Below are positions 18,475 through 26,961 of a stretch of 64,000 nucleotides of DNA, piece after piece (positions within the stretch are counted from its first letter, which is position 1; every line of letters starts with the position of its first letter). The translations under genes were made by a program, and so were the position numbers. The DNA lies in contig JAUSAG010000009.1 of assembly GCA_030652995.1 (NCBI GenBank), forward strand, positions 124,001-188,000, in the 5' to 3' direction. The notes beneath the pieces were generated by a model. It saw nothing but the letters and a program-made list of their open reading frames with translations. It was not told where the DNA came from and searched no databases. Origin of the DNA: Methylotenera sp. (GTDB lineage: Bacteria > Pseudomonadota > Gammaproteobacteria > Burkholderiales > Methylophilaceae).

Positions 18475-19521
18475 TTAAGCAAACAACTCACCTTCGGTCA
18501 CACCGACTTGCGCCACCTGATGCACCGCATCTACAAACACTGCACTTTCATGCAACTGATCCATCGTTGGTGGTTGCCTATGCCCATGCATACGGGCTAA
18601 TCGACTTAAACTTTGTGCTGAAATCGTCCATTTAAGGTTAGATAACAGTTCATCTGCCATTACCGGTTGATTACACAACAACACCATATCACAGCCTGCA
18701 TTCAGGGCAGCCAAGGCGCGTGTCGTCACATCACCACCTGCAGTAGCCGCCTCCATACTTAAATCATCACTAAAAATCACGCCATTGAAACCTAGTCGTT
18801 CACGCAGGATTTTTTGCAACCAGCGCGTTGAAAAACCAGCTGGTTTATCATCCACTTTCGGGTAAATCACATGCGCTGGCATAATGGCCTGTATGCCATC
18901 ATCAATCAGCATTCTAAACGGCTGCATATCTTGCTGTGCGATCTGATCAAACTCACGCTCATCTATTGGCATACTCACATGAGAATCCGCCACCACAAAG
19001 CCATGCCCGGGAAAATGCTTACCCACTGCCGCCATGCCGGCCTTTTTAAGACCCTGCATCAGCGCAAAGGCTAATTCACTAATGGCGTGTGCGTTTAAAT
19101 GGAACGCGCGGTCGCCAATCACCAAGCTATCGCCATAATCCATATCTAAAACTGGGGTAAAACTAAAATCTACGCCATGTGCACGCAGTTCGGCCGCTAA
19201 AATCCAGCCCGCCTCTTTAGCCAGCTCTTTAGCTTTTTTCGGGTTTTTGTCCCAAATTTTGCCAAACTCACGCATCGGTGGAATTTTGGTAAAGCCATCT
19301 CTAAAACGCTGCACGCGACCGCCTTCGTGGTCAACTGCTATCAACAAAGGTGGTTGCCGCACCTCATGAATACTGGCAGTAAGCGCTTTTAATTGTGCGT
19401 TATTTTCATAATTGCGCTTAAATAAAATCACACCACCAACAAGGGGATGCTGTAAACGGCGTATATCATCGGCTGTCAATTCTGTACCGACGACATCTAA
19501 CATCACTGGACCTAAACTCAT
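18475..19521 (-). CDS. nagZ: Beta-N-acetylhexosaminidase NagZ
   Basis: 348 residues from the ATG at 19521, preceded by GAAAAGAGA; the tracked start at 19554 lies inside the upstream permease gene and adds a non-conserved leader ([10 protein letters not shown]). Glycoside hydrolase family 3 signature [14 protein letters not shown] (near 168-181) with the Asp-His pair specific to Nag[13 protein letters not shown], and the nucleophile segment [10 protein letters not shown]. NagZ is cytoplasmic and removes GlcNAc from anhydro-muropeptides during cell-wall recycling. It follows two oligopeptide permease genes and a YkuD gene, which fits a recycling operon. Confidence 0.93.
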   Translation of the reverse strand: MSLGPVMLDVVGTELTADDIRRLQHPLVGGVILFKRNYENNAQLKALTASIHEVRQPPLLIAVDHEGGRVQRFRDGFTKIPPMREFGKIWDKNPKKAKELAKEAGWILAAELRAHGVDFSFTPVLDMDYGDSLVIGDRAFHLNAHAISELAFALMQGLKKAGMAAVGKHFPGHGFVVADSHVSMPIDEREFDQIAQQDMQPFRMLIDDGIQAIMPAHVIYPKVDDKPAGFSTRWLQKILRERLGFNGVIFSDDLSMEAATAGGDVTTRALAALNAGCDMVLLCNQPVMADELLSNLKWTISAQSLSRLARMHGHRQPPTMDQLHESAVFVDAVHQVAQVGVTEGELFA

Positions 19522-19534
19522 AAAATCTCTTTTC

Positions 19535-20326
19535 TCAATCTTCTTTTCTAACATCTAATTTATCACGCAAATAATCGCCGCTTAGGTTAATCGCTAAAAT
19601 CAAACTCATCAAACAGCCACCTACAATTAATACATAATGCGGTGCTACCAGCATATAACGCACGGCATCGCGTAGCATTGTGCCCCAAGAGGCATTGGGT
19701 GCCTGTATGCCCAAGCCAAGGAAAGACAAGCTCGCTTCAGCAATCATCACACTGGCTAAGCTATAAGTGGCTTCTACCACTAAAACTGAAGCCAATAACG
19801 GCAGTATATGTCGAAACAGCAAACGCGGAACACTTGCGCCCAGAGATTGGGCTGCCAGTACATGCTGTCGATTGCGTAAACTCATGGTTTGCCCACGGGT
19901 AAGTCGCGCATAGCTCACCCATCCGGTTAAACATAAGGCTAGGATTAAATTAGTTAAACTTGGGCCGAGTACCGCAGCAAATGCAATCGCTAATAAAATA
20001 CCCGGGAAAGCCAAAAATACATCGGTAATTTGCATCAAAACCGCATCCACTTTGCCCCCGTAGAACCCCGCTAACAAACCGACGAACACACCGACACTCA
20101 TCGTAATAACGGTAACAACCAGCGCCACAAAAAAAGACACTTCAACGCCACTTAAAATACGCGCCAACACATCACGGCCTAAGTCATCTGAGCCAAACCA
20201 ATGATTTGCACTCGGATTATTCAAGATAACATTCAAATCAATGGCGTTTGGGTTTAGTTGCAATAAATGCCCTAACAAGACCGCAGCTAACCAGAAAATC
20301 AAAATAGAAGTTGCGAATTTTTTCAT
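19535..20326 (-). CDS. Oligopeptide-type ABC transporter permease (DppC/OppC-like)
   Basis: 263 residues; an inner-membrane permease with a periplasmic loop [33 protein letters not shown], the hallmark of DppC/OppC proteins, and the cytoplasmic EAA-like loop [23 protein letters not shown]. About six membrane helices. It partners the DppB-like permease upstream. The usual ATPase genes (dppD/dppF) are not in the window and must be encoded elsewhere if the transporter works. Given nagZ and the YkuD gene, muropeptide uptake is a reasonable inference. Confidence 0.88.
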   Translation of the reverse strand: MKKFATSILIFWLAAVLLGHLLQLNPNAIDLNVILNNPSANHWFGSDDLGRDVLARILSGVEVSFFVALVVTVITMSVGVFVGLLAGFYGGKVDAVLMQITDVFLAFPGILLAIAFAAVLGPSLTNLILALCLTGWVSYARLTRGQTMSLRNRQHVLAAQSLGASVPRLLFRHILPLLASVLVVEATYSLASVMIAEASLSFLGLGIQAPNASWGTMLRDAVRYMLVAPHYVLIVGGCLMSLILAINLSGDYLRDKLDVRKED

Positions 20327-20335
20327 AGACTACAA

Positions 20336-20444
20336 AAGCCCCTTTCCCATTTAAGGGGAAAGGTTGGGATAGGGGTAAGCTTTAGCAAGCTGAAATTGTT
20401 AGATTCCACCCCCACCCTAGCCCTCCTCATCAATGGGGAGGGAA
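20336..20444. repeat. Palindromic G/C-run intergenic repeat between the permease genes
   Basis: About 110 bp with two hairpins, CCTTTCCC...GGGGAAAGG and CCCTCC...GGAGGG, enclosed by GGTTGGGATAGGGG and CCACCCCCACCCTAGCCC, which are roughly inverted to each other. A related degenerate copy is at 24689-24771. It resembles the widespread CCCTAACCC-type intergenic repeats of proteobacteria and here splits an operon. Confidence 0.55.
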
Positions 20445-20480
20445 CTAAAAATACGCCTATACATAATTGGTCAACCAAAC

Positions 20481-21398
20481 TTATCCTCCAAACTTCACGC
20501 GCGGATCTGCCAACCGATATAAAATATCTGTGCATAAGTTCACCACCACATAGCTCAGCGCCACCACCAGTACGCAAGCCTGTGTCACAGGGTAATCACG
20601 CTTTTCTATACTTTCAACCAATAACCGCCCGATACCATCCCAACTGAATATCGTTTCAGTAATCACCGTACCTGCCAGCAAACTACCCATCTGCAAACCG
20701 ACAATGGTAATAATCGGCAATAATGCGGCGCGCAAGGCATGACGTAAAATCACTGTTTTTTCGCTTAAACCTTTGGCGCGCGCGGTGCGAATATAGTCGT
20801 CATTGAGCACTTCCAAAAGACTGGTGCGCGTCATCCGCGTAAGAATTGCACTCAAACCAAAACCTAATGTGACGGCAGGTAAAATAATTGATGTGTTGGA
20901 ATCCATACCGCTCACAGGCAACCAGCCCAACCAGACCGCAAAAATCAACATTAGCATGGGGCCGAGCCAAAACGCCGGCATTGCGGATAATCGCACTGAA
21001 ACAATTGTTACAATAAAATCTTGCCAATGATTTGCTTTAAGCGCGGCATAAATGCCTAACGGTACGCCAACAACCAACCCGATAATTAAAGATAACAACG
21101 CGAGTTTTACTGTCGCAGGATAACGCGTTTTTAACAGGTCAATAATCGGCGTTTTAGTGTGAATAGACTGACCAAAATCACCATGTGCCAACTTGCTTAA
21201 ATAACTGCAAAATTGCTGGATCAGCGGTTGGTTCAAGCCCAAATCTGCACGTAATGCTGCACGGTCAGCGCTACTGGCAGACTCACCCAACATAACCTCG
21301 ACTGGGTCACCTGGCACCAAATGTATCAGTAAAAATGTAAGTAATAACACGCCAAAAATAACGGTGATAAAATTTACAAAACGGCGTAGCAATGACAT
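20481..21398 (-). CDS. Oligopeptide-type ABC transporter permease (DppB/OppB-like)
   Basis: 305 residues; MSLLRRFVNFITVIFGVLLLTFLLIHLVPGDPVEVMLGESA is the typical DppB/OppB N-terminus, followed by DLGLNQPLIQQFCSYLSKLAHGDFGQSI and an EAA loop DDYIRTARAKGLSEKTVILRHALRAALLP. Six membrane helices. It forms the permease pair with the downstream DppC-like gene, from which it is separated by a 150-bp gap containing a repeat. The YkuD gene lies 4 bp upstream, indicating co-transcription. Confidence 0.9.
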   Translation of the reverse strand: MSLLRRFVNFITVIFGVLLLTFLLIHLVPGDPVEVMLGESASSADRAALRADLGLNQPLIQQFCSYLSKLAHGDFGQSIHTKTPIIDLLKTRYPATVKLALLSLIIGLVVGVPLGIYAALKANHWQDFIVTIVSVRLSAMPAFWLGPMLMLIFAVWLGWLPVSGMDSNTSIILPAVTLGFGLSAILTRMTRTSLLEVLNDDYIRTARAKGLSEKTVILRHALRAALLPIITIVGLQMGSLLAGTVITETIFSWDGIGRLLVESIEKRDYPVTQACVLVVALSYVVVNLCTDILYRLADPRVKFGG

Positions 21399-21402
21399 TT
21401 TT

Positions 21403-21885
21403 TTAGTTTTCTACAATCAATACTGGCGTACCAATTTCAACCAAATTAAACAGCTCAACTATATCTACATTGCGCATGCGAACACAGCCATGTGAGGCTG
21501 CCTGCCCCAACGCAATATCATCTGGCGTACCGTGTATGTAAATGTAACGCTGCATGGTATCTACATTACCCAAGCGGTTTTTGCCAACCTCGGTGCCAGA
21601 TAACCATAGAATGCGCGTTAGAATCCAGTCACGTTCGGGAAATGCCGCCATCAGCTCAGGCGTGCAAATCTCGCCCGTTGCGCGACGTCCAGAAAATACA
21701 CCGCCAAGTGGTGCATCTGCGCCGATTTTAGCGCGAATGACATGATCACCTAGCGGCGTGCAGCCACTGTTTTTTTCGCAGCCCACGCCGTTAGCAGCAG
21801 TTGAAATGCTGTATTGTGCTTTCACGCTGCCAGAATCATCGAATAGTGTCAGGGTTTGGTGGAATATAGAGATTTCAATGTGCAT
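21403..21885 (-). CDS. YkuD-family L,D-transpeptidase/carboxypeptidase without signal peptide
   Basis: 160 residues, essentially just a YkuD catalytic domain. The active-site motif is complete: IYIHGTPDD with His118 and SHGCVRMRN with Cys134 and Arg136. There is no signal peptide, lipobox or membrane helix; the protein opens MHIEISIFHQTLTLF, so it should be cytoplasmic. Secreted YkuD enzymes crosslink peptidoglycan, but cytoplasmic ones such as Acinetobacter ElsL trim tetrapeptides as L,D-carboxypeptidases in wall recycling. The neighbours (peptide permeases and nagZ) favour that role. It begins one base after the stop of the ParE-like toxin gene. Confidence 0.85.
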   Translation of the reverse strand: MHIEISIFHQTLTLFDDSGSVKAQYSISTAANGVGCEKNSGCTPLGDHVIRAKIGADAPLGGVFSGRRATGEICTPELMAAFPERDWILTRILWLSGTEVGKNRLGNVDTMQRYIYIHGTPDDIALGQAASHGCVRMRNVDIVELFNLVEIGTPVLIVEN

Positions 21886-21886
21886 A

Positions 21887-22177
21887 TCAATCAGTTTCTA
21901 ACAATCTTCTACCGTGCACTCCGGTTAGAACTTCAATTTGTGTTGGCTTAATTTCATATATCAGGCGATAGCTATAAACAAACCGCTCACGAATATGCGT
22001 TTGATTAATTTCTGGAACAACTCGTCCTATTTGCGGAAACGCTACAACACCTTCGGCCACTTTTAACAACTTTTCAGTTACAGCCTTTGTGTAAAAAGGT
22101 GAGTCTTTAAAAATATAAGCCGCAATTGCATCCACATCATCTAATGCGGTTTGCGACCAAACAACCGTTAAAGCCAT
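21887..22177 (-). CDS. ParE/RelE-family toxin
   Basis: 96 residues with the RelE/ParE fold: VVWSQTALDDVDAIAAYIFKDSPFYTKAVTEKL, then FPQIGRVVPE, IRERFVYSYRLIYEI and a C-terminal VLTGVHGRRLL, as in ParE toxins. It overlaps the antitoxin gene by 10 bp, the usual antitoxin-first arrangement. ParE proteins poison DNA gyrase and RelE proteins cleave mRNA; this sequence is closer to the ParE type. It is probably mobile cargo that entered the permease operon. Confidence 0.88.
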   Translation of the reverse strand: MALTVVWSQTALDDVDAIAAYIFKDSPFYTKAVTEKLLKVAEGVVAFPQIGRVVPEINQTHIRERFVYSYRLIYEIKPTQIEVLTGVHGRRLLETD

Positions 22178-22410
22178 TTTTGCAATTTCGCCCCAACTTC
22201 GGCCTGCGTGAAAGTTTTACCCATTGCAATATCTGCCTGACCATGTTTGATTTTCTCTAACACATACAAATGGTATTGAATATCTTCAAAAGTGCTGTCT
22301 TCTGGCAAATGTGCCAATAATTCAGCCGCTTCATGCTTATCTGTCATATGTGCTTGCATCGATAGCCCTTCATTTAAATGGTTAGCCGTGTTTTGTGAAA
22401 TATACGCCAA
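22168..22410 (-). CDS. Antitoxin of the ParE-type module
   Basis: 80 residues as tracked; the conserved part probably begins at an internal Met (MQAHMTDKHEAAELL or MTDKHEAAELL), giving 59-64 residues. Sequence HLPEDSTFEDIQYHLYVLEKIKHGQADIAMGKTFTQAEVGAKLQKWL matches the small antitoxins paired with ParE-like toxins (segment lxxG...GxxxxxEEv). It precedes and overlaps the toxin gene, so the pair is co-expressed. No separate promoter was resolved. Confidence 0.8.
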   Translation of the reverse strand: MAYISQNTANHLNEGLSMQAHMTDKHEAAELLAHLPEDSTFEDIQYHLYVLEKIKHGQADIAMGKTFTQAEVGAKLQKWL

Positions 22411-22452
22411 AGCTGTGTTTTCGTCTTGTTGAATATCACTTTTACCGCGTAT

Positions 22453-23095
22453 TTAGTTTTTCAAAAAGCCCAGCTCATAAACTTGCTGGCGTAATTTATC
22501 GCCCAATGTTTTATAAGCGGCTTCAAACGCGCTAAAGGTAACTGGCACAAAGTCACCGCTGGCGTTACGCGCTTTTAAGGCGTTGCGCACTTGATACCAG
22601 CCAACTTCTGCGCGGTTGAGTTTAAGTTCATCGCGCACACTGCGCACGTCGGTGTGGGCAAAGTAAGTCTGTCATAACCCTGCCCTGCAAGCCGCACTGC
22701 GCTTGCCTCTGCAGACAGTGTTATATCGCTTAAATATTGCACCATAAAGTCAGATTAAAACGTTCAGGCGCGCCGACATCAGCCTCGGTAAACGGAATAA
22801 AGTGGTTGACGATACTCCATTGTTTGCCGTTCCATTCAAGCTCATTTGCACTGGCGGTTAAGTTGCTGCCGTTAAACAGCATCCACATTAAGCAATCGGA
22901 TTTGAATTCGTCTGTGAGAGGTTCGGTGGGTTGTAGGAACAGGTCGCGGTCGTTAATCCAAGTTGGCTTAACGAGGCGGCTGATGGCTATTAAGTACTGC
23001 TACGCTTGCGAGATTCTGCATATTTACGTAAATACCACCACTATCGCCATCAGCTCTAGAAAATAGTAAATAAGTGCCGTTAGAGGTGCGGGATG
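22453..23095 (-). pseudogene. Frameshifted remnant of a DNA methylase/restriction-type protein
   Basis: No single ORF spans this interval, but minus-strand frames connect into one protein: LVKPTWINDRDLFLQPTEPL, then TDEFKSDCLMWMLFNGSNLT, then WSIVNHFIPFTEADVGAPE, FMVQYLSDITLSAEA, and finally TYFAHTDVRSVRDELKLN with VGWYQVRNALKARNASGDF and the terminal VYELGFLKN. I recall these segments as the C-terminal part of large Type II/IIG-like methylase proteins, but cannot verify by search. At least three frameshifts are needed (near 22990, 22730 and 22670). A leading piece LLFSRADGDSGGIYVN (about 23050) may belong to it or to another gene. The N-terminal catalytic part is absent. Confidence 0.65.
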
Positions 23096-23111
23096 AAATG
23101 CAGTTTATTTT

Positions 23112-24587
23112 TTAGTATTTATTTGTTTGTATTGTAACTGGCCTTGTAATAGTCGCTAAATCATCCCAATTGCCATCAGGTTTAGGTGCGTAATTTTTAA
23201 TGTTTTTATTCAAAGCAGCAAACTGCCCTTCATACCATAAGGGAATATAAGGTAGTTGCTCATGAATTCTTGACGTTGTAAAAGCCCAATCTTCTTTTCC
23301 AAGCAGACTGTCTAGCTTGGCGTCTGCAAAGCGTCCACGGTTAAAGCCATTGGGTGGAAAACTTTGCGAGCTAAAAGCTTTTGTATAAATTTCAGGGGTT
23401 TTAATACCAACCCATGTCAGCCCAAACAATTGAAACTCACCTTGTTTTACATCTTCAAAAAACGTACCCCAATCCAGACTATGAATCTCTAAATTAATGC
23501 CAGCCGGCTGCATCTGCGCTTGTAATATAGTAGCAAAGCGAACGCGTTGTGCATCGGTCGAGGTTTTATAAACTAATTTAAGTGGGAGTTTAACGCCTGC
23601 TTCAATCAGCAGCTGCCTAGCTTTTACAGGGTTGTATTCATACGGCGTTAAATTAGCGTTACCTGCATAATGCTCTGGCGGTAAAATCGCGCCTGCAAGC
23701 CGTGTGTTTTTAACCATCACCTTCGCGATGATAGCCTGACGGTCCATGGCATACGCGACGGCCTGCCTCACTTTAAGGTTTTTCAAAAGTGAATCTTGCA
23801 GATTCAAACCCAGGTAAGAAAAATTAGCCCCTTGGCTTGTGCTAACAGTAATTTCAGGTTTGGTTTGCAGGTGTTTGATTAACTCTGGTGGCAAATCACC
23901 TTGCAGTAAATCAACCTCGCCACGTAGAAGCTTGAGTACGCGCACAGTCGGGTCTTTCACTTCAATTAAGGTAATCATCTGCCCATCTGTCATTCTTTTT
24001 AAAACCAGCTTATTTTGCCAGCTCACAAACTGCAACGCCCCACTACCAATAGGATGATGCGAAAAGTCATGATTTTTTTCAATTAAATCTTGCGGCAAAA
24101 TACCAATAATCAACTTGGCAGGAAAGTGCTTATCAGCTTGTTTTAATGCAAAAATCACTGTGTTTTCATTTTCAACTTCAATGCTTTTTATATTGGAAAA
24201 TTCGGCAGTGTGTGGCGAGTTTTTAAGCTGAGCTAACGAATCGTAGGTTGCCTTCACGTCGCGTGCCGTGAGTGGCTTGCCGTGATGAAACGGCGCGCGG
24301 GCTTTGTTTAAAGTAAAACGATATTGATGAGGATTAACTTCAACCCATGACGCTAATCGCGGCGCTGGCTTTGATTGTGCATCAAAATCAACCAAGGGTT
24401 GATAAATGAGTCGGTTAACTCGCTCTGATGCCGCGTCGCTTGCATAACGCGGATCTAAATTCAACGGTGCTTGCGTCACTGCAAATTGAATTGGTGCAGA
24501 AAAGGGGGTTGGCGCATTCGCATTTGTTTGATTGCAACCACATAACAGCAATACACTTAAGCCAATGATGAAATACAGTATTTTCAT
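23112..24587 (-). CDS. Peptide-type ABC transporter solute-binding lipoprotein (SBP family 5)
   Basis: 491 residues. The N-terminus ILYFIIGLSVLLLCGCNQ looks like a lipoprotein signal peptide with Cys near 18. The mature part is a family 5 (DppA/OppA/MppA) binding protein: LNLDPRYASDAASERVNRLIYQPLVDF, PFHHGKPLTARDVKATYDSL, and LLKNLKVRQAVAYAMDRQAIIAKVM. It would deliver peptides or muropeptides to the DppBC-like permeases downstream, from which it is now separated by the methylase remnant and the toxin-antitoxin pair. Slightly short for the family (often 500-540 aa). Substrate is inferred only from nagZ and the YkuD gene. Confidence 0.88.
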   Translation of the reverse strand: MKILYFIIGLSVLLLCGCNQTNANAPTPFSAPIQFAVTQAPLNLDPRYASDAASERVNRLIYQPLVDFDAQSKPAPRLASWVEVNPHQYRFTLNKARAPFHHGKPLTARDVKATYDSLAQLKNSPHTAEFSNIKSIEVENENTVIFALKQADKHFPAKLIIGILPQDLIEKNHDFSHHPIGSGALQFVSWQNKLVLKRMTDGQMITLIEVKDPTVRVLKLLRGEVDLLQGDLPPELIKHLQTKPEITVSTSQGANFSYLGLNLQDSLLKNLKVRQAVAYAMDRQAIIAKVMVKNTRLAGAILPPEHYAGNANLTPYEYNPVKARQLLIEAGVKLPLKLVYKTSTDAQRVRFATILQAQMQPAGINLEIHSLDWGTFFEDVKQGEFQLFGLTWVGIKTPEIYTKAFSSQSFPPNGFNRGRFADAKLDSLLGKEDWAFTTSRIHEQLPYIPLWYEGQFAALNKNIKNYAPKPDGNWDDLATITRPVTIQTNKY

Positions 24588-24688
24588 AAACTGGCTATCA
24601 CTATAGCGGGTACCTCTTTGTAAAATTCATTAAATTATCAATTAAAAATGTCTAATTCAACCCTGATAATTCATTAGAACCGAGCCGG

Positions 24689-24771
24689 CCTTTCCTCCCT
24701 GCAGGGGGAAGGTTAGGATGGAGGAAAAGTAACGTATTGCCACGTTTTAACCTCTGCCTAACCCTCACTCT
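24689..24771. repeat. Second degenerate copy of the G/C-run intergenic repeat
   Basis: TTCC-T-CCCTGCAGGG-G-GGAA forms a tight hairpin, and GGTTAGG (24711-24717) is inverted as CCTAACC (24757-24763). Composition and layout match the repeat at 20336-20444. It lies between the binding-protein gene and the small secreted protein gene; the rest of this 280-bp gap shows nothing else. Confidence 0.5.
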
Positions 24772-24869
24772 TGTAAGTTGGGCGTTAATATTTAGCCTAC
24801 TAAACAATCTCGGTTTAAAATGCTTACTAGCAACAATTACCCGTTACTCAGCATTTAGATGCGTTGGTA

Positions 24870-25289
24870 TTAGCGGTTATTAAAAAAAGCAATGTTCATC
24901 ACTTTATCATTTACAAAAGTGATTTCTGTTTCTTTGTAAGTGTTTTTAGGGTCGTATTTCACTATATTTTTGTAATACCACATTTCAACTTTTACTGGCT
25001 TGGATTTTTTTTCATCCGCGCCGGCTCTGAGCATCACTGTAGATGCGCCAGAGGGTTTAACAGATTGTTCTTTTTTAAACGGTTTACCTAGTTTACCGGT
25101 AATAACTTTCATTGATTTACCACTAAATGAATCTAAGAATTCATTTTCAGTGTAGGTTTTAACTTTAGGCGGTGCGGCATGTACGCTAGAAAATGTTACA
25201 GCGAGTAATGTGCCCATTGCAAAGCTTAAGCATAATTTTTTTATACTTGTTTTAATCGTCATTGTAGTCAATTGCATTTTTATCTCCAA
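24870..25289 (-). CDS. Small secreted protein of unknown function, possibly BamE/SmpA-like fold
   Basis: 139 residues as tracked; the start may be a few codons later (MQLTTMTIKTSIKK). A signal peptide with a hydrophobic core (LCLSFAMGTLLAVTFSSVHA) ends before APPKVKT. The mature part, FLDSFSGKSMKVITGKLGKPFKKEQ ... VEMWYYKNIVKYDPKNTYKETEITFVNDKVMNIAFF, has the rhythm of BamE/SmpA-like domains (a glycine-proline turn after two helices, then strands with WYY), but I cannot assign a family. Monocistronic. Confidence 0.65.
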   Translation of the reverse strand: MEIKMQLTTMTIKTSIKKLCLSFAMGTLLAVTFSSVHAAPPKVKTYTENEFLDSFSGKSMKVITGKLGKPFKKEQSVKPSGASTVMLRAGADEKKSKPVKVEMWYYKNIVKYDPKNTYKETEITFVNDKVMNIAFFNNR

Positions 25290-25353
25290 AATATAGCGTT
25301 TTATTATCTCATTTATTAAGTTTTAAGCATAACAAGTATGATTATATGATTAG

Positions 25354-26118
25354 TTAGCTTACCTCTAACTTTAGTCCATCGTAGCCCACGAATACCTTAT
25401 CGGGTAGCTTTGCACTTAATTCTAAATATTCAAGCTCGTGCGTCATGTGTATTAAGTAAGTTGAATCAGCGCCTATCAGACCTGCGTACCGCAAGTTTTG
25501 TTCAAAATTTATATGGCTATAATGCGTTTTATAACGCAAGCAATCTAAAAGCAAAACGCTTAAACCTTTAAGCATCTGTAATGAGGTTTCTGGAATCTCT
25601 GATACGTCTGTCAGGTAAGCGATATGACCGATTCGGTAGCCAAAAATAGTACTGTTTCCATGTTTAACAGGTATTGGTTGAATCGTTTGTTCAAATAATT
25701 GAAAGGGCTTGTTGATCGGGTTTACTTTAAGAACGGGCATATCCCAAAAGTCACTAGGCTCACGCAAGGTATAGCCGAATTTATCTGCAATATGTGTCAT
25801 GGCCTCCGGGCTACCATAAAGTGGAATTTGGGCGCGTTGCAGTTGGCAAAAACTTCGCAAATCATCGATGCCATGAAGGTGGTCAGCATGCGTGTGCGTG
25901 TAAAGCACCGCATCGACGTTTGTTAGCCCTTCTCTTAATGCTTGCTGACGTAAATCCGGACCGGTGTCGATCAATATCGTCTTGCCGTTATCAAGCTTGA
26001 TAATACTGGAACAGCGGGTTCTGTGATTACGTTTGTCGCGAGATGTGCAAGTGCTACATTGGCAGCCTATCATTGGCGTGCCTGCGCTGGAGCCTGAGCC
26101 TAGTATGGTTAATTGCAT
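25354..26118 (-). CDS. Metallo-beta-lactamase-fold hydrolase (PhnP-like)
   Basis: 254 residues. MBL signature THTHADHLHGIDDLR with His75, His77, Asp79 and His80, plus an N-terminal GSGSSAGTPMIGCQCSTC with cysteines like the structural zinc site of PhnP, and a late HMTHELEY. PhnP-type enzymes hydrolyse cyclic phosphodiesters, but in betaproteobacteria this gene follows tatD in housekeeping clusters without phosphonate genes, so the substrate is uncertain. Last gene of the long minus-strand fab-holB-tatD cluster. Confidence 0.85.
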   Translation of the reverse strand: MQLTILGSGSSAGTPMIGCQCSTCTSRDKRNHRTRCSSIIKLDNGKTILIDTGPDLRQQALREGLTNVDAVLYTHTHADHLHGIDDLRSFCQLQRAQIPLYGSPEAMTHIADKFGYTLREPSDFWDMPVLKVNPINKPFQLFEQTIQPIPVKHGNSTIFGYRIGHIAYLTDVSEIPETSLQMLKGLSVLLLDCLRYKTHYSHINFEQNLRYAGLIGADSTYLIHMTHELEYLELSAKLPDKVFVGYDGLKLEVS

Positions 26119-26145
26119 TCAGCACCCTATTTGCAAGTAAGCAAT

Positions 26146-26928
26146 TTAGCCCAGCGCATAAGACGTTGCATGTTTAAATAAGCGAAAGAAATTTTGTGTC
26201 GTTGCTACGGATACTTCTTCAAATGAAATGCCACGTAGTTTTGCGATTTCTTCAGCCACATGTTTAACGTAACCGGGCTGATTTATTTTTCCGCGATACG
26301 GAACCGGTGCTAGATAGGGTGAATCAGTTTCAACTAAAATTCTATCTAGTGGCACCGACTGAGCAACTTCTTTAATCGTCAATGCATTTTTAAAAGTAAC
26401 GATGCCTGAAAAAGAAATATAAAAACCAAGCGCGATGGCTTGTAAAGCCACCTCTAGATTTTCAGTAAAGCAGTGCATCACACCGCCTACCTGCTGCGCA
26501 TTTTCTTCCGTCATGATGCGTATGGTGTCTTCTGCCGAAGCGCGCGTATGAATAATCAACGGCTTTCCGCATTTAATCGCTGCGCGTATATGGTGACGAA
26601 AGCGCGTGCGTTGCCACTCTAAATCACCCGTGAGCCTGAAGTAATCTAAGCCGGTTTCACCTATCGCAACTACTTTAGGATGGTTCGCAAGCGCGACTAG
26701 TGTCTCTACACTGGGTTCTTCAATATTCTCGTAATCGGGATGCACACCCACTGAAGCATAAAAGTTATCGTTGGTTTCGGCCAAGGCTAAGACTTGTGGA
26801 AAATCTGGCAGCGTTACCGAAATGCATAGTGCATACCCTACTCCATTATCTTGCATCGTCTGCTTGATAGCGGTTAGGTTTGCAGCTAGTTCAGGAAAGT
26901 TAAGGTGGCAGTGAGAATCAACGAGCAT
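26146..26928 (-). CDS. TatD-family metal-dependent hydrolase (YcfH-like)
   Basis: 260 residues with the TatD barrel motifs: MLVDSHCHLN (metal-binding His6, His8), GETGLDYFR, FRHHIRAAIKCGKPLIIHTR and VETDSPYLAPVPYRGK. These enzymes act as 3'-5' DNases or deoxyribonuclease-like hydrolases in the cytoplasm. As in E. coli, where ycfH follows tmk-holB, it lies downstream of holB and pilZ. Assigned to the YcfH branch by context. Confidence 0.92.
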   Translation of the reverse strand: MLVDSHCHLNFPELAANLTAIKQTMQDNGVGYALCISVTLPDFPQVLALAETNDNFYASVGVHPDYENIEEPSVETLVALANHPKVVAIGETGLDYFRLTGDLEWQRTRFRHHIRAAIKCGKPLIIHTRASAEDTIRIMTEENAQQVGGVMHCFTENLEVALQAIALGFYISFSGIVTFKNALTIKEVAQSVPLDRILVETDSPYLAPVPYRGKINQPGYVKHVAEEIAKLRGISFEEVSVATTQNFFRLFKHATSYALG

Positions 26929-26961
26929 AGCGGTCTTGTAACGTATTCATATTCTTTTTAA

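Noticed and set aside
18375-18635. 86-codon plus-strand ORF at the nagZ end
   Set aside because: Antisense to nagZ and partly inside the miniature element; no protein motif.
22737-23066. 109-codon plus-strand ORF in the methylase remnant region
   Set aside because: The minus strand encodes recognisable fragments of a methylase-type protein over the same bases, so this is a shadow.
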